Part shown: positions 1-5,521 of the stretch, one piece after another
How the letters are laid out: each line of letters opens with the position of its first letter
Position numbering within the stretch: position 1 is the stretch's first letter
Notes under the pieces: model-generated
What the model was told of the DNA's origin: nothing
The model's input: the letters and a program-made list of their open reading frames with translations, nothing else
Database searches by the model: none
Position numbers and translations under genes: made by a program
NCBI GenBank assembly: GCA_016763255.1
Contig: JAESUA010000004.1
Coordinates: forward strand, 1 to 6,624
Length of the DNA stretch: 6,624 nt
Source of the DNA: Magnetovibrio sp.
Lineage (GTDB): Bacteria; Pseudomonadota; Alphaproteobacteria; Rhodospirillales; Magnetovibrionaceae
Direction of reading: 5' to 3'

Positions 1-519
1 AAGCACTTCTTGCTCACTCTCCCCCGGCAAAATCAGTTCGCCGTAGGTCAGGTGTCCGGGGCCCTTGGTGGAATCGATGACGGCCCGATACTTGCCCGGT
101 TTGAGGGCTTTGCGATCATTTTCACTGAGGCAAAACCCATATCCATCACGGTAATACGTGGTCACATAAGGTATGGCATCGGGCAATTCCGGCAGGGAAT
201 AGAGGATCTCCTGCAACTCTTCGAGATCGAACCACTTGTCCAGCGGCATGGAGTAACCAACCACATGCAAATTGGATTTTTGAAAGTCGATCACCCGCTC
301 GCCGTGTTCATTTAAGACATAGGCATCGCGGATATTCCATTCCTGGGGTACCTGCCAATCAAAGGCCTGCGTCCCAGACGGCACTTCGTGGACCTGCAAC
401 TGGGGCAAAATCTGCTTGATGTAGGACATGGTTTCGCGAACACCATCTCCCGTAAGGCTGCGATTTATCGGGAAAATTTCCTCGGCCCAGCGATAGAGTT
501 GATCCTTGATGTCGAGCAT
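1..519 (-). CDS. DUF2172/DUF4910 family aminopeptidase-like protein, N-terminal part (cut by window edge)
   Basis: Reading leftward from an ATG at 519-517 gives 173 codons with no stop before the window edge. The N-terminus carries the family signature RSLTGDGVRET (residues 20-30), then VPSGTQAFDW (about 44-53), an EWN motif, SNLHVVGYSMPLD (about 82-94), and IPYVTTYYRDGYGF (about 116-129). It ends in LTYGELILPGESEQEVL. These match the DUF2172/DUF4910 proteins, which have an M28-like zinc aminopeptidase core with an inserted domain and a C-terminal winged helix. The usual metal-binding part, starting with a CHP motif, should come just after the truncation and cannot be checked. An in-frame TAA lies four codons upstream, so ATG 519 is the best start; AAGGGAG at 541-535 is about 15 bases away, rather far for a ribosome site. 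The gene diverges from the acyl-assembly operon. Relatives often sit in polysaccharide or sialic-acid-like gene clusters, but their substrate is not established. The family call is fairly sure; the activity is not. Confidence 0.82.
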   Translation of the reverse strand, partial: MLDIKDQLYRWAEEIFPINRSLTGDGVRETMSYIKQILPQLQVHEVPSGTQAFDWQVPQEWNIRDAYVLNEHGERVIDFQKSNLHVVGYSMPLDKWFDLEELQEILYSLPELPDAIPYVTTYYRDGYGFCLSENDRKALKPGKYRAVIDSTKGPGHLTYGELILPGESEQEVL

Positions 520-627
520 TGTGCCTACGTTTTACTCCCTTGATTTCAACCGCCCCAGACTACCCCATCCACGGTAAACAAAAGATTGATGGCGGATGCA
601 CCACAGGCCAGATAAACCACGCCGGCG

Positions 628-657
628 TTAAGAGTTTCTTTTCCATAAAGAACTTAA
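628..657. repeat. Imperfect inverted repeat, candidate operator
   Basis: The left arm TTAAG-AGT-TTCTTT (628-641) and the right arm AAAGAACTTAA (647-657) are reverse complements over 11 bases, apart from a 3-base AGT insertion in the left arm. The loop is TCCAT (642-646). It lies 43 bases before the preferred ligase start, where a regulator could act on the operon. It is not followed by a T-run, so it does not look like an intrinsic terminator in either direction. The repeat is seen directly; an operator role is a guess, and chance is possible in an AT-rich stretch. Confidence 0.35.
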
Positions 658-687
658 TATTCATGTCGGTCGCTGACACTCACCCAT

Positions 688-692
688 GAGGG
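688..692 (+). promoter_or_regulatory. Ribosome binding site (GAGGG) that favours the ATG at 701
   Basis: GAGGG lies 8 bases before ATG 701 (a second ATG follows at 704). The longer in-frame ATG at 686 has only CACTCACCC before it and no purine-rich site, and using it would place this GAGGG inside the gene. The site therefore decides for the 452-residue form of the ligase. Confidence 0.6.
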
Positions 693-700
693 CCCACAAT

Positions 701-2059
701 ATGATGGATGGCATCAAAAAGCTCTGCAAAAGCAACGCGTCAGATCAATTTTATGTGGATGATGGCACGGAAATTACATACGCGGAATTTTTCATTCGGC
801 TCGAAGAATGTCTCGACCAGATCGCGGCTCAAGGTGTTGAGAGTGCATCGGCGGTGGTGGTGAAAGGCGAATTCGCTTTTGATTCGATCGTGATGTTGAT
901 TGCACTTGTGGCGAACGGCAACATTGTGATCCCCCACACGCCCAACTCCTATAAAAAACTTGAAGCCGAAACCCTGCTGCTCGAACCCGATTTCTTGATC
1001 GACGCGACCCGCGCCCCCTTCACCTGTAAACGCGTCGGTAACTTTAAAAAATCCTGTCTTGCCGATCAGTTTGAGGCTGGCGAACGTGGCCTTGTGGTGT
1101 TCACCTCAGGCTCCACCGGACGGCCCAAGGCAATCGTGCACAAAGTCGACCCTCTATTGGAAAAGTTCGCAGCACGCGACAATAAAAAATTGCGCGCGAT
1201 TCCATTTTTGCTGTTCGACCACATGGGCGGCTTCAATACCATTTTGTCAATTCTCTATGGTGGTGGCTGCATCGTTCACCGCCATGAACGCAGCGTCGAT
1301 TCCATTTGCGCGGCGATTGAGAACTTCAAGGTCACCCTACTGCCCACCACCCCCACCTTTCTCGCCATGCTGTTGGTCTCCGAAGCCTGGAAAAGGTACG
1401 ATCTGTCCAGCTTGCGCATGATCACGTATGGCACCGAGGTGATGAATGAGGTGATTCTCAAAAAGATGGTCTCATTACTGCCGAAAATCCGCTTTAAACA
1501 GACTTACGGGCTATCCGAAGTGGGGGTTGTCATGACCTCCTCACGCGACAATGACACCACCTGGGTCAAACTGTCCGGAGATGGCATTGAAACCAAAATT
1601 GTCGATGAGATTTTATGGCTGAAAGTGAAATCAGCCATGCTTGGCCGAGTCATTTATCAAGACAACCAAGCCCAGTTCGAGCCCCATCAAGCCGAATGGT
1701 TCTGCACCAACGATTTGGTTGAGGTTGATGGAGAGTATCTGAAGTTTTGCGGACGTGATTCGGACATCATCAATGTCTCCGGACTGAAGGTATATCCCGG
1801 CGAAATTGAAAACTGCTTGCTGGAATGTGATCACGTGGCCAATGCCACGGTCTATGGCAAGGCCAACCCGTTGGTCGGCCAGATCGTGGTGGCAGAAATT
1901 GAACTGAAGCCGGGTTCGCAGGCCACCAGCGCCAAACCCACCATTCAACAACACTGCCGCAAACACCTGGAGCGCTTTAAGGCACCGCGTGAAATCATCT
2001 TTGTCGACCAAATTAGCGTGTCCGACCGCCTAAAAAAGAGCCGCAAACAAAATGCTTAG
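701..2059 (+). CDS. AMP-forming acyl-CoA/acyl-ACP ligase (ANL superfamily)
   Basis: It would adenylate a carboxylic acid with ATP and pass it to a thiol, either CoA or the phosphopantetheine arm of the ACP encoded two genes downstream. Numbered from ATG 701 (452 aa), it shows the P-loop FTSGSTGRPKA (134-144), FDHMGG (172-177), YGTE (243-246), QTYGLSE (267-273), the ribose-binding Asp in TNDLVEVDG (D338), the hinge GRDSDIINVSG (351-361), VYPGEIE (364-370), and a C-terminal LKKSRK (444-449). The usual catalytic GKxxR appears as L444-K445-x-x-R448, so the Lys is kept but the Gly is lost. It is shorter than typical acyl-CoA synthetases (500-550 aa), mainly at the N-terminus, and resembles compact ligases of biosynthetic clusters. 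The ORF can be extended to ATG 686 (457 aa), but the GAGGG site favours 701. Its stop overlaps the next start by 8 bases. The ANL family is clear; the acid and the acceptor are unknown. Confidence 0.9.
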   Translation: MMDGIKKLCKSNASDQFYVDDGTEITYAEFFIRLEECLDQIAAQGVESASAVVVKGEFAFDSIVMLIALVANGNIVIPHTPNSYKKLEAETLLLEPDFLIDATRAPFTCKRVGNFKKSCLADQFEAGERGLVVFTSGSTGRPKAIVHKVDPLLEKFAARDNKKLRAIPFLLFDHMGGFNTILSILYGGGCIVHRHERSVDSICAAIENFKVTLLPTTPTFLAMLLVSEAWKRYDLSSLRMITYGTEVMNEVILKKMVSLLPKIRFKQTYGLSEVGVVMTSSRDNDTTWVKLSGDGIETKIVDEILWLKVKSAMLGRVIYQDNQAQFEPHQAEWFCTNDLVEVDGEYLKFCGRDSDIINVSGLKVYPGEIENCLLECDHVANATVYGKANPLVGQIVVAEIELKPGSQATSAKPTIQQHCRKHLERFKAPREIIFVDQISVSDRLKKSRKQNA

Positions 2060-2831
2060 AACCAGCCTGAAAGATGTTCAGGGTGCGCTGCAAGAACTCA
2101 GCATCCCCCAAAACCGCATCATCATGCTCCACTCAAGCCTGTTCAAGTTCGGCCTCTTGGAAGGCGGCAGCAAGGGTGTTTACGAGTGTATCCGTAACGA
2201 ATTGGGACCGGATGCCACCATCGTCATGCCCGCATTTACCTTCAGTTATGGCGCTACTCGCGTCTGGCATGCGCAAAAAACCGTGGGCGAAGTCGGGGCA
2301 TTGCCAGAATACTTTCGCAGCCAAATCGCAACAACGCGCAGCATCCACCCGTTTCATTCCGTCACCGCAATCGGGCCTTTGTCCCAAGAGGTCACAACCG
2401 GGCTATGCCCCAGTTCGTTCGGCCCCGGATCCGTGTTCCAAAAACTTCGCGACATGGATGCCTTGAACCTATCGGTCGGAACCGAATTTATCGGCGGCGC
2501 GACCTTCCTGCACGTTTGTGAAGAAGAACTCGACGTCCCCTATCGCTATCTAAAAGCGTTCCCCGGTGAGATTAAAGATATGGATGGAAACGTGGTCGAT
2601 ATGACGTTCCAACTCCATTGTCGCAAGCTTTTTGACACTTATGCGTATGACAACAAGTGGGATGGTTGCTGGGACGATCTCAATGCCCTCAATCTGTTCA
2701 AAGTCACGCACCTAAATGGTGCGATGTTCACACTCAGCGACATCAAAAAAACCCTCACCGCATTTAAGGGATTTTTAAAAGCAGATCCGTACTATTGCGC
2801 ACGCACTGTGCCCATTGATCAAGCATTCTAG
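2052..2831 (+). CDS. AAC(3)-family N-acyltransferase (antibiotic N-acetyltransferase fold), probably biosynthetic
   Basis: The 259-aa protein follows the aminoglycoside 3-N-acetyltransferase family along its length: LHSSL (26-30), MPAFTFS (59-65), VGALPEYFRS (81-90), RSIHPFHSVTAIG (96-108), FGPGSVFQKL (123-132), and TFLHVCEEELDVPYR (151-165). H154 and E157 sit in the conserved TxLHxxE motif that contributes to the CoA/amine active site. The family moves an acyl group, usually acetyl from CoA, onto a primary amine. Non-resistance members occur in sugar and secondary-metabolite loci. Here the gene starts inside the ligase stop (8-base overlap) and lies 9 bases before the ACP, so a natural guess is transfer of the ACP- or CoA-bound acyl group made by this operon to an amino sugar or other amine. 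Real aminoglycoside resistance is unlikely in this context but cannot be excluded. The Shine-Dalgarno site is weak (AAGAG, 11 bases away), consistent with coupled translation. Confidence 0.85.
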   Translation: MLRTSLKDVQGALQELSIPQNRIIMLHSSLFKFGLLEGGSKGVYECIRNELGPDATIVMPAFTFSYGATRVWHAQKTVGEVGALPEYFRSQIATTRSIHPFHSVTAIGPLSQEVTTGLCPSSFGPGSVFQKLRDMDALNLSVGTEFIGGATFLHVCEEELDVPYRYLKAFPGEIKDMDGNVVDMTFQLHCRKLFDTYAYDNKWDGCWDDLNALNLFKVTHLNGAMFTLSDIKKTLTAFKGFLKADPYYCARTVPIDQAF

Positions 2832-2835
2832 GAGG
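2830..2835 (+). promoter_or_regulatory. Strong ribosome binding site (AGGAGG) fixing a TTG start for the ACP
   Basis: A full AGGAGG consensus overlaps the TAG stop of the acyltransferase gene and ends 5 bases before TTG 2841. The nearby ATG at 2851 is in another frame, and the ACP frame has no ATG before the conserved helix. The TTG start is therefore well supported; the strong site may make up for the weak start codon and raise ACP output. Confidence 0.75.
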
Positions 2836-2840
2836 CCATT

Positions 2841-3134
2841 TTGGAGCTCAATGAAATTACCGCCGTCATTATCCGCGCCCTCAACGAAATCCTCGTCGAG
2901 CGCGGCTTGGATACGGTCAAAGAAAGCGACGACCCACAGTTGTTTGGGTCCGGCAGCGTTATCGATTCCTTAGATTTGGTCTCCATTGTGGTGCAGATCG
3001 AAGAGGCCGTGCGCGAAAGCGAAGGCCGCACGGCGGAAATCGTCGATGAAAACTCCGTCATCAGTAATGATTCCCCGTTCCGCACCGTCAGCACCTTGTC
3101 TAACTTGGTCAAAGAAAAGCTTGATGCAAAATAA
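2841..3134 (+). CDS. Acyl carrier protein, type II, dedicated to the cluster
   Basis: This 97-aa acidic, helical protein has the ACP attachment motif VIDSLDLVSIV (40-50); S43 would carry 4'-phosphopantetheine added by a transferase encoded elsewhere. The following helix (VVQIEEAV) matches the recognition helix II. Compared with E. coli AcpP it has about 7 more residues before the Ser and about 12 more after it. The extra length lies in the helix II-III loop (residues about 58-78, containing RESEGRTAEIVDENSV), before SPFRTVSTLSNLVKEKL. Such length differences are typical of pathway-specific carriers and not of the housekeeping ACP. It is flanked by an acyltransferase, a ketoreductase and a KAS III, so it most likely holds the growing short acyl chain. 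Translation starts at TTG behind AGGAGG. Its 3' end overlaps the next gene by 11 bases. Confidence 0.92.
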   Translation: MELNEITAVIIRALNEILVERGLDTVKESDDPQLFGSGSVIDSLDLVSIVVQIEEAVRESEGRTAEIVDENSVISNDSPFRTVSTLSNLVKEKLDAK

Positions 3135-3819
3135 AACGATCTTGGTCACCGGCGCTTCGCGTGGTCTGGGCCGACAAATGGTCGAGCACTACGCTCAGCA
3201 CAACGACGTCATCGGCCTCAGCCGATCCGGCACCGGGGCAGATCATGCGCGGGTGACCAATTTATCTTGCGACGTCACCAACATCGACGACCTTGACGTT
3301 TGCATCGAGACCATCTTTAAAGAATTCCCCTCTATCGACGTGCTGATCAACAATGCCGCGGTGCTCAAATCCACGCCGTTGGTGTTGATGAAGGACGAAG
3401 ACATTCTGTCCATGATCCAGACCAATTTGGTGGCCCCAATATTGCTGACCAAACGGATGGTACGCGCCATGATGCGTCAGCGCAGGGGCCACATCGTCAA
3501 CATCGTGTCCATGTCCCATAAGCTTTGCAAACCCGGTGATTCCGTTTATGCCGCAACCAAAGCCGGGCTTGAGATTTTTGGCAAGGTGGTCAACGTAGAA
3601 GCCCATTCGTCCGGCATTTCGGTCAACAATTTGGCCATTTCAGCATCACCAACGGGGATGCTGGAACAAATCACCCAAGACGACCCCGACAAGATCAAAT
3701 CGTTGATACCCCATAACCAATTCGCTAAAATAAACGACATCGTTTCAGCAATTGATTTTTTCTGTTCTCCCGACAGCGGCGACATCGGCGGCCAAACAGT
3801 TTTTCTTGGCGGCATTTAG
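3124..3819 (+). CDS. FabG-like short-chain dehydrogenase/reductase (probable 3-oxoacyl-ACP reductase)
   Basis: From ATG 3124 the protein is 231 aa and begins at the Rossmann strand, as SDRs do. It has TGASRGLG (9-16) for NAD(P) binding, DV at 50-51, NNAA (76-79), and the catalytic tetrad N101, S129, Y142 and K146 (YAATK). The length is right for a classical SDR of the FabG group, which reduces 3-oxoacyl-ACP to 3-hydroxyacyl-ACP. Two places depart from FabG: the usual PG after the sixth strand is SASPTGM (173-179), and the C-terminus ends FLGGI in place of a VDGG-type end, so another carbonyl substrate is possible. The frame is open back to 2986, but that extension lies over the ACP and has no SDR sequence. 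The 11-base overlap with the ACP gene and a poor Shine-Dalgarno site suggest translational coupling. The SDR family is certain; the substrate is inferred from neighbours. Confidence 0.88.
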   Translation: MQNKTILVTGASRGLGRQMVEHYAQHNDVIGLSRSGTGADHARVTNLSCDVTNIDDLDVCIETIFKEFPSIDVLINNAAVLKSTPLVLMKDEDILSMIQTNLVAPILLTKRMVRAMMRQRRGHIVNIVSMSHKLCKPGDSVYAATKAGLEIFGKVVNVEAHSSGISVNNLAISASPTGMLEQITQDDPDKIKSLIPHNQFAKINDIVSAIDFFCSPDSGDIGGQTVFLGGI

Positions 3820-3846
3820 CCCCGTCACGCGAAAGTTTGATAACCC

Positions 3847-4512
3847 ATGCTGATTTTTGACAATAGTGACTATCAAGTCCATGCGTTGGCCCTCGGACCA
3901 TTGCGGACAAACTGCTTTATCGTCGAAAATTCCACCTATTCGTTTTTGATCGACCCGGTCGGCGAAGGCGATCTGATTTCATCGTATCTAGCGGACAACA
4001 ACATCAGCATTGATTTTTGCATGGCCACCCACGGACACTTTGACCATGTCGGGGCTGCGGCACATCTGATTGAGCAAGGTTTTTGTCAAAAGCTCTATAT
4101 CCACGAAGACGATGCGGTCGAGTTGCGGCGCTGCAACACCTATTCCTTGCTGTTGGACAAAAAGCCCATCAAGTTGCCGTCCGAAGATCAAATCACATGG
4201 TTTGACGCCGACTTTTCCACGCACCTCAAGACCGTCGGATTCAAAATCGAACACCTTGCCAGCCATACCGCAGGCAGCACGATTTTTTACACCCAAGACC
4301 GCCAGCTTCTGTTTTCGGGCGATATACTGCTGAGGCAGCCCAAGGCCCGCAATAACCGCTGCAAAATCGGCGAAAGCAAAGTCAAAATTGAACAAGCGCT
4401 GCTTCATATCAGCGAAACCTTCCACCCTGAAACAATCGTCTTTCCCGGTCATGGGAAAATGATGCGGCTGGATTCAGAACATGCAATGCAAGATGAAATT
4501 CAGGACTCTTAA
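3847..4512 (+). CDS. Metallo-beta-lactamase-fold hydrolase (glyoxalase II-like), possible thioesterase
   Basis: The 221-aa protein has the complete binuclear metal site of the fold: THGHFDHVG (61-69; H62, H64, D66, H67), ASHTAGS (138-144; H140), FSGD (156-159; D159) and FPGHGK (199-204; H202). It has the size and order of small glyoxalase II-like hydrolases, many of which cleave thioesters. No signal peptide is visible, so it should be cytoplasmic, which argues against a beta-lactamase role. The stretch after D159 (LLRQPKARNNRCKIGE) replaces the GRTD-like motif common in the family, so the substrate may differ from S-lactoylglutathione. Sitting between the ketoreductase and the KAS III genes, it could release or proofread acyl-ACP or acyl-CoA. 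The 27-base gap before it is the widest in the operon and holds no clear ribosome site; the 3-base gap after it is tight. The fold is sure; the thioesterase role is inferred. Confidence 0.87.
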   Translation: MLIFDNSDYQVHALALGPLRTNCFIVENSTYSFLIDPVGEGDLISSYLADNNISIDFCMATHGHFDHVGAAAHLIEQGFCQKLYIHEDDAVELRRCNTYSLLLDKKPIKLPSEDQITWFDADFSTHLKTVGFKIEHLASHTAGSTIFYTQDRQLLFSGDILLRQPKARNNRCKIGESKVKIEQALLHISETFHPETIVFPGHGKMMRLDSEHAMQDEIQDS

Positions 4513-4515
4513 TAC

Positions 4516-5520
4516 ATGACTGGTGATGCAATTGACTTTATCGGCTTCGGAAAATACGTCGCCAAAACCGTCGAAACGAATGCCGAAGTTGCCGCACGTT
4601 TTGGCATTAAGGAAGAAGAAATCGTCGCCAAATCCGGCGTCGAGTGCCGTTACATTGCCCGCGAAGAAAGTGCATCTGAGATGGCACTGGCGGCTGTGCG
4701 CGAAGCAATCGATGATTCTGGTCTTGATGCCAGCGAGCTTTCCGCCGTTATCGTCTGCACCTATTCCGGTGATTACATTTACCCCAACACCGCATCCGCC
4801 CTTTGCCGCGACCTGAACATTTCCGATTGCATGGCATTCGATATTCAAGCCAACTGTGCGGGGTTTCAGATCGGTGTTTCAACCGCGCGCGACATGTTGC
4901 GCTCAAACCCTGATCACCGCCACATTGCCGTGGTTGGGGTCGCCAAACAGTCGCCGTATCTCGACCCAAACGACATCAACACCGCATTCTTCTTCAGCGA
5001 TGCGGCATCCGCTGTGGTGATGAGCCGGGTCGAGGGTGAGGGCGGCATACTCGGCACATTCTACAAAACCAACGGTCGTAACTATGAGGTCATGCGACTG
5101 CGCGGCGGTGGATCCAGTTATCCCCTGACCCATGAATTGTTGCGCACGATGCCCGATGCGTTGACCTATGATCATGCCGGTATTGCGGTGTGGAAAGAAG
5201 TCATGGTGGAAATGCCCGCGCTGGTCAAAAAAGCCCAAGCCGCAATCGGCTGGAAAAAAGGCGAGGTTGACCTTGTTCTCATGCATCAAGCCAACCTGCG
5301 CCTGATCGAGTTTATCATTGCCAGGGTTGGGCTTGAAATGTCTAATACAGTTACGAACATCCAGGATATTGGCAACACAGCCGATGCATCGCTAGGCACC
5401 GTGATCTACGACGCCCAACGCCAAGGTCGTTTGGTTCCAGGCTCAAAAATCATGCTGGCATCCGTCGGTGCAGGCTTTGTATATGCTGTAACACCGTACA
5501 TCGTTCCAGATAGGGGCTGA
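4516..5520 (+). CDS. FabH-like 3-oxoacyl-ACP synthase III (KAS III)
   Basis: The 334-aa protein is a full-length KAS III with the Cys-His-Asn triad: QANCAGF (C114), MHQANLRL (H257) and GNTADAS (N287). It should form an acyl-Cys intermediate from a starter thioester and condense it with malonyl-ACP to give a 3-oxoacyl-ACP. R262 in HQANLR matches Arg249 of E. coli FabH, implicated in ACP docking. By contrast, the residues that sandwich the CoA adenine in E. coli FabH (Trp32 and Arg151) align with E35 (KEEEIVAKSGV) and I154 (DPNDIN), so acyl-CoA priming may be weak or different. The FGDGAGA motif reads FSDAASA. A Shine-Dalgarno-like AGGA (4502-4505) lies 10 bases before the ATG. The gene is 3 bases after the MBL gene and 1 base before the MaoC-SDR gene. 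A housekeeping FabH is less likely, given the setting beside a dedicated ACP. Confidence 0.92.
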   Translation: MTGDAIDFIGFGKYVAKTVETNAEVAARFGIKEEEIVAKSGVECRYIAREESASEMALAAVREAIDDSGLDASELSAVIVCTYSGDYIYPNTASALCRDLNISDCMAFDIQANCAGFQIGVSTARDMLRSNPDHRHIAVVGVAKQSPYLDPNDINTAFFFSDAASAVVMSRVEGEGGILGTFYKTNGRNYEVMRLRGGGSSYPLTHELLRTMPDALTYDHAGIAVWKEVMVEMPALVKKAQAAIGWKKGEVDLVLMHQANLRLIEFIIARVGLEMSNTVTNIQDIGNTADASLGTVIYDAQRQGRLVPGSKIMLASVGAGFVYAVTPYIVPDRG

Positions 5521-5521
5521 G

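Larger units (their letters stand above)
520..700. promoter_or_regulatory. Divergent intergenic region, presumed to hold both promoters
   Basis: This is the only sizeable non-coding stretch, lying between a leftward and a rightward gene, so promoters for both must lie here or further upstream within genes. No strong sigma-70 promoter is visible. A weak rightward candidate is TTGATG (586-591) with GATAAA (611-616) at a long 19-base spacing. Another possible -10 is TAATAT (655-660), with no good -35. The region is more AT-rich from about 570 to 660 than the flanking genes. No convincing leftward promoter was found. Promoter function is inferred from gene orientation only. Confidence 0.4.

Noticed and set aside
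10..315. Plus-strand open frame at the left edge
   Set aside because: The minus strand reads as a clear DUF2172/DUF4910 protein through the same bases; the plus-strand product has no recognisable features.
663..689. An 8-codon ORF (MSVADTHP) whose TGA overlaps ATG 686
   Set aside because: It has no ribosome site and no attenuator-like codon run or hairpin after it, and the ligase start is better placed at 701; probably chance.
686..700. Longer ligase start at ATG 686
   Set aside because: No Shine-Dalgarno site precedes it, while GAGGG lies 8 bases before ATG 701; the five extra residues add no family sequence.
2052..2831. Aminoglycoside resistance gene
   Set aside because: The family match is real, but overlap with a ligase and closeness to an ACP, with no mobile-element context, favour a biosynthetic role.
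2986..3123. N-terminal extension of the stand-alone SDR from ATG 2986
   Set aside because: It lies over the ACP gene in another frame and has no SDR features; the Rossmann motif begins just after ATG 3124.
3988..4452. 154-aa minus-strand open frame opposite the MBL gene
   Set aside because: It shows no recognisable family motifs, and the plus strand carries a complete metal-site protein; a shadow of the real gene. The same applies to 1631-2011, 3262-3606, 4474-4848 and 4903-5289.
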